In this document: piece by piece, positions 32,946-43,788 of the stretch
Layout: each line of letters starts with the position of its first letter
Position numbering within the stretch: position 1 is the first letter of the stretch
Origin: Prorocentrum cordatum
Lineage: Eukaryota; Sar; Dinophyceae; Prorocentrales; Prorocentraceae
Assembly: GCA_963575745.1 (NCBI GenBank)
Contig: CAUYUJ010017895.1
Span: 1-64,000 of the forward strand
DNA length: 64,000 nucleotides
Reading direction: 5' to 3'
Notes under the pieces: model-generated
The model's input: only the letters and a program-made list of their open reading frames with translations
Databases searched by the model: none
What the model was told of the DNA's origin: nothing
Made by a program: the position numbers and the translations under genes

Positions 32946-33599
32946 CCTGGAGGCCGTGGGGCTTCCAGCGCACCCATCTGGCTGCGATTCCGACCGACAT
33001 GTTGTTGTGAGTATCCCGTGCCAGCTCGCTCCTGACCAGTCTGACCCCTTGCCAGCCGAAACGCGAAGGCTCAGCTGAGGCATGCCCGGAGAAGGGCTGA
33101 GCTTGTACGATTGCTGCGGATGTCTCTCCTACGACCGCGACATGCGCGTGCTGTGGTCTCGGGGGTGGAACAAATACTTAGCAGAACGCCCTCTGGTGAC
33201 AGCAGCCAGGGACACTCCACGTAGCGATCGTCTTCCAAAAGCAACCACACGCATCTGGCGGAGCGCACGTCGATTAGCAAAACCGACTGGGGACTGCACA
33301 GGCACACTAGCATGCCAGTGTCAAGGGAACCGGTGCAGAGTTCCTCGGTCGACTTGTCTGGGGGCCCGGGGGGCGCTCTGACAATGCCCGACAGGACTCG
33401 ACCGCCCTCCACTCCCTGGGAGTCCTGGGGGCACCCTTCGGGGGCGTCCAAGAGGGGGGCGTCCAAGAGGCGGCATGTGCGCGGCACCAGGGGGGCGGCT
33501 GGGGACGTAATGGAATAAGAGGAGGCGCCACGAAATCTGGGGAGATCTCATGGCACCCACCACGATGTCCACCCCCCGTCATCACCCCCCTCTTGTCGG

Positions 33600-33870
33600 G
33601 GATGGACAGAACCCCCTTAGCAAACTGTGGTTTAGTGAAAACGACCTCGGGCCCAAACCTGGCGGGTGCAAGCCTGGAAAATGACGGCCGCGGCGCCCTC
33701 TCGAGAACCGACAGCGGACCATTCACGAACCGACGTGTCAGGGTGGGGGCTCCCCTCCCCGATCTTGGCCGCCCCCGAACCCTCGGCCAAGGACATCTAC
33801 GGCAGCTCCCCCCTCCCGTGCTGCGAGGCTAGGCTTAGGTTGGGCCTGTCCCCCTACAGGGGGATTCCAG
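33600..33870 (+). repeat. Dispersed repeat (AAATGACGGC..CGCCCTCTCG), copy 2, with terminal hairpin
   Basis: 33600-33760 is collinear with 18420-18600. 33849-33864 is a hairpin TCCCCCT-ac-AGGGGGA. Flanking sequence 32946-33599 and 33870-34279 is GC-rich with no recognised gene. Confidence 0.65.
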
Positions 33871-34279
33871 GCGAAAATTAAAGACACTCCGAAAATACCC
33901 CCCAACTGCTCAAAACTAATATTATTTAAAAACGTCCCCACATTATTTCTTCACTATTTCTTTCACACGTCGAGGGACGTGCCCAACTGAAACCTGCGGC
34001 AGCCCCCCCCCCTCCCGTGCCGCGAGGCTCGGCGAGCGTGCGACCCCCGCGGGGCCTCGGGCACCAAAAACGCGGCGCACGGCGCACGGCGAGCTGCGGC
34101 TCCTCCCGGGCGCGGCCGGCACGGGCTGCCCCGGGCGCCCCGCCCGACGGAGCGCACCGCCGGGCGCAGCGGGCGGAAGACGCCAGGAAGAGCCTGCCCG
34201 ACAGCGGGGGCGCCCCCAGACCCCCCTCGAGCGAGGAGCAAAAGTCGCGACGGGAGGTGCTTCGCCATGTTCGGCCTCT

Positions 34280-34410
34280 CGGGGGCCCCTGCCGGGCCTC
34301 GGGGCCGTCAGAAGACCACTCGGGATGAGGAACCGGTCCTGGGGAAGGGGTCGAAACCTCGGGGGGTCGACGTCATGGAACAAAACTCATGACGTCGGGG
34401 GCCTGGGCCC
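34280..34410 (+). repeat. TCATGACGTC dispersed repeat, copy 3
   Basis: GGGGCCGTCAGAAGACCACT, GGAACCGGTCCTGGGG, GGTCGAAACC, GTCGACGTCATGG..CTCATGACGTCGGGGGC. Confidence 0.65.
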
Positions 34411-34908
34411 GCCCCAGGGTGGCCGGGAAGCTTGTAATGTTCCAGCCAGAGCCAATCGAAGGGATGGAGTCTAAGGACATGCGCGTGCCCGCAAGGGTCC
34501 CCTCGGGCCGGGGAGGCTGAGGACGTGCTGAGGATGGCCACGCCCGAAGGACACAAGCGCCCTGGCGACAAGGGCCCATTCTGAAAGCCGTTTCTGGCTG
34601 TACCCCGACGCGCCTGCAGGGGCATGAGCTTCCAAGGCGCCCTGGGACGAGCGTCCCCGACGGAGGAGCTATAGTTGCTTTACGGTCGGGTGCTCTTGCT
34701 TCGCGTGTCGCGGCGGCGGCCCCGGCGACAAACCATGCCCTGCCGGCGGATAGCCTGTCGCTCCGCTCTGCGGGGTGGGATGCTCGGAAAGGCTTGGGAC
34801 GCTGACGCCCTGGGACTGGGAGGTGGATAGCGTGTCGCGCCGAAGCATGGTGGGCCAGAACCGGCGGAGTGACACGCCAAGAGAAGGCTCCCGGCCGTAT
34901 ATTAGGAG

Positions 34909-35120
34909 GTAACTGCTGGGAGGTCTTCGTCGGAAAGATCAAGGAGGATTAAGCCCCATTGCGGGGCTGTTGCACCAGAGCGGGCTCCGGATCAGGCGGG
35001 ATTCAGCCGGATGATAAGCGGGTGTCGGCGGGACCGCGCGGGATATTGGGCGGGACGAAGCCGGAGGAGGCCGGAAATTCGGACCAGGGCACAACCGGAA
35101 TCTGACCTCCCAGGAGCTGC
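34909..35120. mobile_element. Small TIR (MITE-like) element, copy 2
   Basis: Ends GTAACTGCTGGGAGGT (34909-34924) and ACCTCCCAGGAGCTGC (35105-35120), inverse with two mismatches; the same family as 1812-2043. Interior GGATTAAG/GGATCAGGCGGGATT repeats. The interval 34411-34908 shows no gene I recognise. Confidence 0.6.
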
Positions 35121-35344
35121 ACCCGAGCGTGTGCGCCACTCTCCGCCCGCTCAGCCGGGCGGCAGGCGGCGAGAGGCCCCGCCGCGGGCTACTGGAAGGG
35201 CCCCTCGCAGGCGCGGGGCCGCTTCGCCGCGGGGGGCCGGCCTCCCTCGGCGCCCGCCGCGCCCGCGCCGCGGGCGCCACGGGGGCCACCGTCGCCGCCG
35301 CTGGCGCTGCTGGCACTCCTGGCAGTGCGCGCACGAGCATACAC

Positions 35345-35510
35345 TGAAGGGGCCCTGGGACACACCAATAAAGACACACAAATAAACAAATGCCCCAGAT
35401 GTTCCCAGATTTTCTGGGTTTTTGTCTTCCACACCACTTCTCATATGTTTCCATATTTTCCGGGGAATCGACGATTAATTGTGTCTGTGTTTTTTCCCTC
35501 CTTATACACG
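35345..35510 (+). repeat. Dispersed ATCGACGATTAATTGTGTC repeat, copy 3
   Basis: GGGGCCCTGGGACACACC, AAATAAACAAATG, CCCCAGATGTTCCCAGATTT, then GGGGAATCGACGATTAATTG. Collinear with the 13.7-kb copy. Confidence 0.7.
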
Positions 35511-35754
35511 TCGGTCGGAAGAAGTAGGCAAAAACATGAAGCAGGAAGGCGGATCAAGTTGATTGGGTCCAGGCCCCCCCAGAGAATAACGAAACGCAGC
35601 GAGAGCGTGTCGACTCTTGAAGTAGGAGGGCGCCTGAGGCAGATTGGGATCTGGGAATCCAGAAATACCTGCTTTCAACGACCGGCGTGTAACTGCCGGA
35701 AGTCGGCGCCGACAGCCCGGATCGACACTGGAGCCCCCTCCCTGTGGGAGGCCC

Positions 35755-35910
35755 CGGAGCGGTGCGGTGACAGCCCGCGCGGTGACCTCGGCGATGCCAC
35801 CAAGCACCACAGCGCACGGTATAGGCCGCCGCACGGCCTTGGGGCCTCGGAGGCTCAGGCCGCACGGCACGTCCTCGGAACACGACGCAAGTCCCCAAAA
35901 ACGTGCGGCC
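35755..35910 (+). repeat. CCGCACGG dispersed repeat, copy 2
   Basis: Carries GCGGTGACAGCCCGCGCGGT, GCCGCACGGCCTT, CTCGGAGGCTCAGGCCGCAC and GTCCTCGGAACACGAC, shared with about 19600-19760 and 59870-60020. Confidence 0.65.
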
Positions 35911-36049
35911 ACCCCGAAAACCCGCACTGACTCACCACATGCTACCAGCCTGGAACATATCCCTATCCCTAAGCTGGGCATCGCCTCATCACAATGCCAA
36001 TCTTAGGGATTCCCTCAGTTTTTCGGGGCGCATCCATAAGATTGTCAGG

Positions 36050-36300
36050 ACGAGGAGGAGGCGGAGGAGGAGGAGAAGGAGGAGGAGGAGGAGGGAGGAG
36101 GGAGGATGAGGGAGGAGGGAGGATAAGTTCGAGGCTGGTGAACATGGAGTGCTCACCGCACCGTTTTGGGGGCCCCCGCTGTGGCGCGCGGAGCGCGCCC
36201 GTGGCGGCGCCGGTGGTGGCGGCAGGGGCGGCGCCAGAGGCGCCACCACGGGGGGCTCAGCGCCGATCCGAGAAATCCGCGCGGGCCTCCGATGGCGCTG
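36050..36300 (+). repeat. GGA tract and GC-rich dispersed repeat
   Basis: 36050-36120 is GGA/GAGG triplet-rich. 36165-36300 belongs to the GGCGCGCGGAGCGCGCC..GATCCGAGAAATCCGCGCGG family (see 17135). The interval 36301-36707 is mixed sequence with CGTCAAAAAA(C/T)GA repeats and no recognised gene. Confidence 0.65.
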
Positions 36301-36707
36301 TTCGTATCAGGGGGGCGTAAGACCCGGCTACAGGGGACTCGGAAATCCCCGACGAGGTCGTCAAAAAAATGACGAGGCCGAGCCTGCATTTTGACCAGGC
36401 CTCCCGCTGCAGACATCCCACGAAACTCCTCCTCGTCAAAATCCGAGGCGCGGTCGTCAAAAAACGATGGCGAACCCGAGTCCTGGTAAACCCGGGTCTT
36501 ACGCTCCCCCGATCGTAGAGGGGACAGCGGGGAACACGATTGCCCATGCGGAGCCCCAGACTTTGCCGAAGAATGGCGCTCGTCCCCCAGAAAAAAGCGC
36601 GGGCCGCAGAGCTTCAGCTTGACTTGCGGCCAAGAGGTTTTGCTGAGCGTGTCGCGGCGGCGGCGCGGATAGCGCGTCGCGCCAAGCGCGGTAGGCGAGG
36701 ACTTTGG

Positions 36708-36955
36708 ACGCCCGAAATTGGTACGGAGAAATGGATGCAATGCCCAACGGCAAATGTTGTCCCAAACTGGCAGCGGCCTCTGTTGGGCAGGCGGCATCTT
36801 GTCTTCAGTGGACACAGGCCGCGACGACGCCGACGGCAAGCCCTGTTCAAAAGGAGCAGGAACCGCTGTCGGTCTTTGCAATTACCCGTTCTGTCCGCAC
36901 GAATTTCGGTCCTCTCGGGAAAACCAGCGGCGCGCCAACTTTCCTGACCCGCGAT
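36708..36955. mobile_element. Foldback element, diverged copy 2
   Basis: Collinear with 16868-17110: ACGCCCGAAATTGGTAC, AATGCCCAACGGCAAATGTT, GTCCCAAACTGGCAGCGGCC, GTGGACACAGGCCGCG, AAGCCCTGTTCAAAAGGAGC. The terminal inversion has decayed. Confidence 0.7.
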
Positions 36956-37352
36956 CGACCGACACTTCGGCCGGTGCCCGCGTGCTCGTGCCCACGCTTC
37001 TTCTCCCAGCTCCGGGTGCTGCTGGTGCTGCCTGCGCCTCCACGGCCCTGCTCCGCGCAGGCGCGTCGGGCGGCGCTTCCCGCGCCCGACCTGCTCCGGC
37101 TGGGCGACCCCTCGTCGCTGCTGGTGTCCTCCTCGCGCCTGCGCCGCCGTTCGCCGCGGTCCTCCTGTAGGAGGACGCCAACCGCACACAAGCAACGGCC
37201 CTGGCCAGGTTCATCAGGAACCCAGGTTCCGTGCATGGGCACTTCTGGCTTGGCCAAGGAAGCATATCATGTCCTGGGCCCCGGGCCCAATGGCCCCCCC
37301 GAAATGACATGGGCCCCAAGGTCTCCCGGGCCCTCCCCCCACAAGGGACGGG

Positions 37353-37422
37353 AAGGGGATGACGACGACGACGACGACGACGACAGTGGACGATGACGAG
37401 GACGACGACGACGACAACGATG
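37353..37422 (+). repeat. (GAC)n microsatellite
   Basis: GACGACGAC runs with one interruption. 36956-37352 is GC-rich with no recognised gene. Confidence 0.9.
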
Positions 37423-37739
37423 TCGCGTAAGCTGTCAGTGGTAAGCTTTAAGTGTGCCTTTGACAAGGTCCCCCTGCTCGCCAATTCGGAACAGACGCAA
37501 GCCTGCCACAGCGATATCGACGCCATTCTCAACCATACGGGACTTCAGTTGCAAACGCGAGAGCGGCAGCTCGGAGATAGCACATTTGGGCGCACCCCGT
37601 CGAAAGGGCACCTCCGCCGCGCCTGACTGGAAACCCCGTCTGCACGGTGTAAAAAAAACACGGAGGCTAAGTGCGCTCGGCTCGAATCAAACTGCTTACG
37701 CTCCAAATAACCGGAGAAGCCCTCGCCCGCACGAGTGAG

Positions 37740-38470
37740 CCATGGCCCGCGTAATTAGCGGCCCCACTCACTGCACTCCCCCTGTGGTGTCGAGAACATG
37801 CCGCGCCTGCTAGCCGGTGAGTCATGGCCCGCATGGCGTCCCCACCCCCTGCGACCCCACTGTGGTGTCGAGCAAACGCTACGCCTGCTAGCCTGCAAGC
37901 CATGGCCCGCATTACACCCCCATCCACTGTACACCCCCTGTGGTGTCGAGAACATGCCGCGCCTGCTAACCTGTGAGCCATGGCCCGCATGGCGCCCTAA
38001 CCCCCTGCGACCCCCCTGTGGTGTCGAGAAGACGTCACGCATGCTAGCCTGTGGGCCATGGCCCGCATAGCGCCCCCACCCATTGCACACCCCCTTGTGG
38101 TGTCACGCAAATGCCACACTTGCTAGCCTGCGAACCATGGCCCGCATCCACCCTCTGCGCACCTCCTGCGGTGTCGAAAAAACGTCACGCCTGTTAGCTT
38201 GTGAGCCATGGCCCGCATGGCGCCCCCAACCCCTGCGAGCCCCCTGCGAGCCCCCTGCGGTGTCGAGCATATGCTACGCCTGCTAGCCTGCAAGCCATGG
38301 CCCGCACAGCGCCTCCACCAACTACACACCCCCTGTGGTGTCGAGAACATGCCGCGCCTGCTAGCTGGTGCGCCATGGCCCGCATGGCGCCCCCATCCCC
38401 TGCGACCCAGTGTGGTGTCGAGAAAACGCGACGCCTGCTAGCCTGCGAGGCCCGCATAGCGCCCGCACCC
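37740..38470 (+). repeat. Minisatellite array, unit about 77 bp, about nine copies
   Basis: Each unit contains (C)nTG(T/C)GGTGTCGAG, CGCCTGCTAGCCTG and GCCATGGCCCGCAT. Spacing of GGTGTCGAG is about 77-80 bp. In reverse complement it shares a TCTCGACACCACA..GGGGGTG(C)G core with the 41.6-42.7-kb array, so the two arrays are inverted relatives. Open frames are repeat-driven. Confidence 0.85.
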
Positions 38471-38765
38471 ATTGCACAAACCCCGTGCTCGCGGGCCTTG
38501 GATGGCCCACATGGCGCGGCTGTGCGCTGCTGTATGTTGTGCCGTGTGTCCCGGGTGATTGCCGCCTGTGCAATACATGCGTCTGGTGCATATGATGCCA
38601 TGAACACGCTTTGTACACACTAGCGCTGTGCAGTGTCCGTGTTCGGCTAGTATGCGTGCGTGGTGCCTAAGTATGCAGTGCTAGCGCCTGGGGTGCACGA
38701 TGCTATCAACACGCCAGGTGTGCTGTTGAATATGTGCGTGTCTGATGTGTGTGCGGGCGAGACGT

Positions 38766-38860
38766 AAGAGGAGGAGGAGGAGGAGGAGGAGGAGGAGGAG
38801 GAGGAGCAGGAGGAGGAGGAGGAGAAGGAGGAGGAGGAGGAGGAGAGGAGGTCCGCGGGT
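38766..38860. repeat. (GGA)n microsatellite
   Basis: GGA/GAG triplets. 38861-39110 is mixed sequence with no recognised gene. Confidence 0.95.
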
Positions 38861-39204
38861 GAGACGCGGGTGGAGAGAAAACCATAACCCCACGAAACAT
38901 GTGGGGAACTTGGCGAACGTGACTGGATTGTACACGTTTTGTTCCCCACATTCCCTTTTCTATATGTTTATAATTCCAAGGGTGCGGACCCCCCCCCAAA
39001 AACGGGACCCCCCGGATCCGTGCCACGGGGGCGGCCGAAAATCCTTTCCAAGGCGTGCACGCAGGCGGGTGGCAGTGCCAAATCGGTCGGCGCAAGCCCA
39101 CAGAGACACCCAAGACGTTCCAGGATAGCACCCGGGTAGCCTTGAAGACCCTCCGCGAGAGCCCCAAGACCGTTCTCAAAGGGGGCCCGAGAGAAACAAA
39201 TCAT

Positions 39205-40205
39205 TGAATTCCCATTGGTTATTCAATGTTTTTAGCGTCCTTGCTTTTTCGGGCTTCCGACGCTCCCGGCCCGTCCAAGAAGCTCCCAAAACCGCTCCAA
39301 GACGGCCCAAGAAGCTCCCAGAGCGCGCTGAGAGCGCCCCAAGACGGTCCAAGAGGCGCCCGAGATGGCCCACGAACGCTCCAAGACGGCCCAAAAAAGG
39401 GCCCCAGGGGGGACCACGAACTGAAAATACGAGCCTCCCGCCCCGAGAAGGCCCAAGGAGGCCCCAAGAGAGCTCCACAGGGCCTCGGGAAGCCCCCTAA
39501 GTAGCTCCGGTGAGGCTCCAAAAACATCCCAAATTGTTACTTTTCCATTGGTCTTTCAATGTTTTCAGCGTCCTCGCTTTTTCGGATGTCCGACGCTCCA
39601 AGACCGCCCAGGAAGCTCCCAAAACCGCCCCACAACGGCCCAAGAGGCTCCCAGAGCGATCTGAGAAAGCCCCAAGAGTGCACAAGACGCGTCCGAGATG
39701 GCCCACGAACGTTCCAAGACGGCCCAAAGAGGAGCCCTCGGGGGGACCACGATCTGAAAATACGAGCCTCCCGCCCCGAAAGAGCCCAAGGAAGCCCCAA
39801 GAGAGCTCCAAAGGGCCTCGGGAGGCCCCCTAAGACGTTTCGGTGAGGCTCCAAAAACATTCAAAAATGTTACTTTCCCATTAGTTTTTCAATGTTTTCA
39901 GCGTCCTCGCTTTTTCGGATTTCCCGCGTTCCAAGACCGCCCAAGAAGCCCCCAAAACCGCCCCAAGAGGCTCCCAGAGCGTCCTGAAAAGCCCCAAGAC
40001 GGTCCAAGACGCGCCCCAAGACGGTCCAAGACGGCCCACGAACGCTCCGAGACGGCCCAAAGAAGGGGCCCAGGGAGGACCAGATAACTGAAAATACGAG
40101 CCTCCCGCCCCGAAAGGGCCCAAGGAGGCCCCAAGAGAGCTCCAAAGAGCTTCGGGAGGCACCCTGGGAAGCTCCGGCGAAGCTCCAAAAAGCTTCCAAA
40201 TCGTT
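39205..40205 (+). repeat. Tandem triplication of a 333-bp unit
   Basis: Each unit starts near TTTCAATGTTTT(C/T)AGCGTCC and TCGCTTTTTCGGA (about 39220, 39555 and 39890), passes through CCAAGACGGCCC-type subrepeats and GAAAATACGAGCCTCCCGCC, and ends GGCTCCAAAAAC. Units are about 85-90 percent alike by eye. Confidence 0.85.
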
Positions 40206-40207
40206 AA

Positions 40208-40390
40208 TGCTCCATTGGCTTAAGCGGAGGAGGAGAAGGAGGAGGAGGAGGAGGAGGAGGAGGAGGAGGATAAGAAGGCAGAGAAAGAAGTAGAACGAGG
40301 AGGAGGAAGAGGATGAGGAGGAGGGGGAGGAGGAGGAGGCGGAGGAGGAGGTGGAGGAGGGGAAGGAGGAGGAGGAGGAGGAAGAGGCCA
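40208..40390. repeat. (GGA)n-rich microsatellite
   Basis: GGA/GAA triplets with interruptions. Confidence 0.92.
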
Positions 40391-40747
40391 CAATCCCGGG
40401 TTCGCAACCATTTTTCTGGGAATTCCGTTGCCAACCCAGGATTCCAGCAGATTTCCAGTCACTCCGCTGAATTTGCGTTATTCAGTGCATCCGTAACCTC
40501 GGGCTCAGTGCGGGCGACAGTTGCAACATGCCTCGTCATGAGGAGATCCCGGGCGGCCCCAACTCATATGCGCCATTCCATGCGCCCGCGGCCTCCAACT
40601 CGCAGTTTTGGCCCGTCCCAGGTTGATTGCCTCCCTTTCTGCTCCTCCTGCACTTCTCCGAAGTACGAACCAGCGGACTGCGGCTAAAATGGAAAAAAGG
40701 ATGGCACCACGGGCCAACCATTCCAAAGCTTCAAGGAACAAAGTGTA

Positions 40748-40822
40748 TGGCGCGAAGCGCCAAAGCAGCCGTGTATGTATGTGTATATATATACATATAT
40801 ATATATGTGTATGTATCGTAAG
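40748..40822 (+). repeat. Retroposon-like 3' tail: hairpin plus TA-rich microsatellite
   Basis: TGGCGCGAAGCGCCA at 40748-40762 followed by GTATGTATGTG and (TA)n. Same arrangement as 21394-21491. Upstream 40430-40747 may be the body of the retroposon but was not recognised. Confidence 0.65.
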
Positions 40823-40897
40823 GTTGTTGTGTTCTCGCCACCCGCGTCGCACCCGCGTCTCAAACACACCCCTCGCCCTTTCATGTCTCGCTCGTCA

Positions 40898-41432
40898 TCA
40901 TACTCTGTGACCCTCAATAGTTCTGGGTCCCTGGACTACTGGTACCCCCCGGACTACAGGCACCCCTTCCGTACACCCCCCCGGACTACAGGTACCCCCC
41001 CCCCCGACTACAGGTTCCCTACCCTGGACCACAGGTACCCCTCCCCGGACTACAGGTACCCACCCCGACTACAGGTACCCCCGTTAGGCGCTACAAATCC
41101 TCTCCGAAGCTACAGGACCCCGTCAATTCGCTATCCCCTGGGAGCCAAAGCGGCCCACCAAGCATGTCTCTGCACATTTCCACCCATCGCCCACATTGGG
41201 TCAGCGACGCGTGCGCGTGGAGCCACGCGTGCTTCGACGAATAACATGCGCGCCCGCCCGGACTACAGGTACCCCCGCGCGGCCCCCGGACTACAGGTAC
41301 CCCCCCCGGACTACAGGTACCCCTTCCCCGGACTACAGGTACACCCCCCGGACTACTGGCCCCCCCCCGACTACAGGTACCCACCCCGGACTACAGGTAC
41401 CCTCAGAACTATTGAGGGACACAGAGTACACA
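40898..41432. mobile_element. TIR element carrying a GGACTACAGGTACCCC minisatellite
   Basis: Left end ACTCTGTGACCCTCAATAGT (from about 40899), right end ACTATTGAGGGACACAGAGT (to about 41430): inverse with one mismatch over about 24 bp. The interior is mostly GGACTACAGGTACCCC(C)n units in two blocks. A half copy lies at 18935-19057. Confidence 0.75.
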
Positions 41433-41487
41433 TGCACACGTCATAGCCGTCACAACGTCAAACAGATACATACGTACAACCACACAC

Positions 41488-41532
41488 TACGTGACACACA
41501 CACACACACACGCGCACACACACATACACACT
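41488..41532 (+). repeat. (CA)n microsatellite
   Basis: CA repeats with CG interruptions. Confidence 0.9.
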
Positions 41533-41589
41533 GCACGCACGTAAAAGAAAGATTACACCTGGCGGGTTCTGCATATCATATACACACGT

Positions 41590-42690
41590 ATCTACAAGGC
41601 GGTCGCTAGCCGTGCTGACCGCGATGGTCGCCCAATGCAAGCGTGGCATATTCTCGACACCACAAGGGGGTGCGCAAAAGGGTGGTCTCTGAGGGCGGCC
41701 GCTGCCCGTGATGGTCGTCCAGGGAATGGCAAGCGTGGCAGATCCTGGACTCTTATCAGGAGGTGCGCGCGGGGTTGCCTCTGAGCGCGGTCTATATCCA
41801 TGACGGCCGCCCAAGGCATAGCAAACGTGGCATGTTTTCGGAACCATGTGGTGTGCGCGCGGGGTGATATCTGAACGCGGCCGCTATCCGTGACGGTCGC
41901 CCAGAGCGTGGCAGGCGTGGCATTTTCTCGACACCATGAGGGAAAACGCACGGGGTGGTCTCTGAAGGCGGCTGCTATCCGTGACGGTCGTCCAGAGCAT
42001 AGCAGGCGTGCCGTTTTATCGGCACCACAAGAGGGTGCGCAGAAGAATTGTCTCTGATGTCGGCCGCTATCGTGACGGCCGTCCAGGGCATGGCAGGCGT
42101 GGCATACATTCTCGACACCATAAGGTGTGCACACGGGGTGGTCCCTGAGGGTAGTCGCAATCCGTGGTGACCGCCCAGGGCATAGCAAGCGTGGCAGATT
42201 CTCGGCACCATACAGGGTGAGCACGGGGTGATCTCTGAGGGCGGCCGCTGTCCGTGACGGTTGTCCAAAACATGGCAAGTGTGGCAGATCCCCAACACCA
42301 TGAGGGGTGCACAAAAAAATGGTCTCTGACAGCGGCCGCTATCCGTGACGGTCGCCCGGGGCATAACAAACGTGGCATACTCTCGATACCAGAAGGGGGT
42401 GCGCAAAAGGTTGTCTCTGAGAGCGGCCGCTATCCATGACGGCCGCCCAAGGCATAGCAAGCGTGGCATATTCTCGGCACCATCGGGGGTGCGCACGGGG
42501 TGGTCTCTGAGGGTGGCCGCTATCCGTGACGGCCGTCCAAGGCAAAGCAGTTCTCGACACCATAAAGGGTGCGCAAAAAATGATTGGTCTCTGATGTCGG
42601 CCGCTATCCGTGACGGTCGTTCATGGCATGGCAACCGTGGTATAGATTCTCGACACCATCAGGGGGTGCGCACGGGGTGGTCTCCGAGCT
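41590..42690 (-). repeat. Minisatellite array, unit about 88 bp, about twelve copies
   Basis: Units contain GCGGCCGCTATCCGTGACGG, TCGTCCAGGGCATAGCAAGC, GTGGCATATTCTCGACACCA and GGGGTGCGCACGGGGTGGTC. Inverse relative of the 37.7-38.5-kb array. Long open frames on the minus strand follow from the repeats. Confidence 0.85.
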
Positions 42691-42834
42691 CAGGATGACA
42701 GTATGAAAACAAAACATTCACAGTGGACGTGCAGAAGCCTGGGTGCTAAGCACGTGCTAGGTGAATTGTAACAGGATTGCAATAAGTATGTCGGGATCCT
42801 CGGTATTGCTACTTATGTCTTTGGCTTTCTCCTC

Positions 42835-43372
42835 TATCACCCACTAAAAGACACATGGTTGCAAGGCCGCCACGGAAGAAATCATTGTGTAGGGCCACTA
42901 CAAAGGAAAGTATGTTGTGAGACCGCCGCACAAAGTAATAGTGCTGTAAAGCGGCAACAAAAAATCGGATTGCAAAAACACCAAACATTGAGCCCTGTCG
43001 ATGAAGCTGCCACAAAGTAAGATGTTCACAAACGCCGCCACGAAAGGGAATCGCGTTGGGTTTGTTGTGCGAGGCCGCCGCACAAAAAATCCGCCTGCAA
43101 GGCCGCAACCTGAACAACATCATTTTGGAAGGCAGCCTCTAAACGAAATCCGTTCCTGTAGCTCCGCAGGAAATCGTTTGCAACATCGCTACAACAAGGA
43201 ATCCTGGTGTAAGGCCGCCACAACAGGAATATGTGTGCAAGGCCGTCGCAGAAGGAAATCCTGCCTGCAAGGCAGCCACATGCGAGAATCCTCCTGTAAA
43301 GCCGTTATCAACATTAAAGCTTTCTAGCAAGGCCGGCACAAACGGAAGATCTGCGGTAAGGCCGTCAGAAAT
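42835..43372 (+). repeat. AAGGCCGCCACAA minisatellite, left block
   Basis: About 16 units of roughly 33 bp, each with AAGGCCG(C/T)(C/A)(A/G)CA followed by a variable GGAAT(C)C(T)G(T)TG stretch. The same array resumes at 47515-48010, after elements B and C. Confidence 0.8.
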
Positions 43373-43717
43373 TATCCTGGCCAGGGACCCAACCATATGA
43401 AGTTGTGGGTACAGCAATTGTGCATCTATTCTTCGGTGAAGCTTCCTATGGGGCCTCGAAACGCTGCGCTGGGCGCGGGGGGAACGCATGCGGGCGGTCG
43501 CACTGGGGCAGTCGGTGAAGCTCCCTATGAGGCCACGAAACGCTGCACAGGGTGTGTGTGTGTGTGTTGTGTGTGTGTGTTGTGTGTGTTGTGTGTTGTG
43601 TGTTGTGTGTTGTGTGTGTGTGTGTGTTTGTGTGTTTGTGTGCTTGTGTGCTTGCGTGCTTGTGTGCTTGTGTGCGTGTGCGTGTGCGTCTGGGTGTGTG
43701 TGTGTGTGTGTGTGTGC

Positions 43718-43788
<71 letters not shown>

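Noticed and set aside
37740-38470. CRISPR-like array
   Set aside because: Units are degenerate across their whole length and there are no conserved repeats with unique spacers; the genome is eukaryotic.
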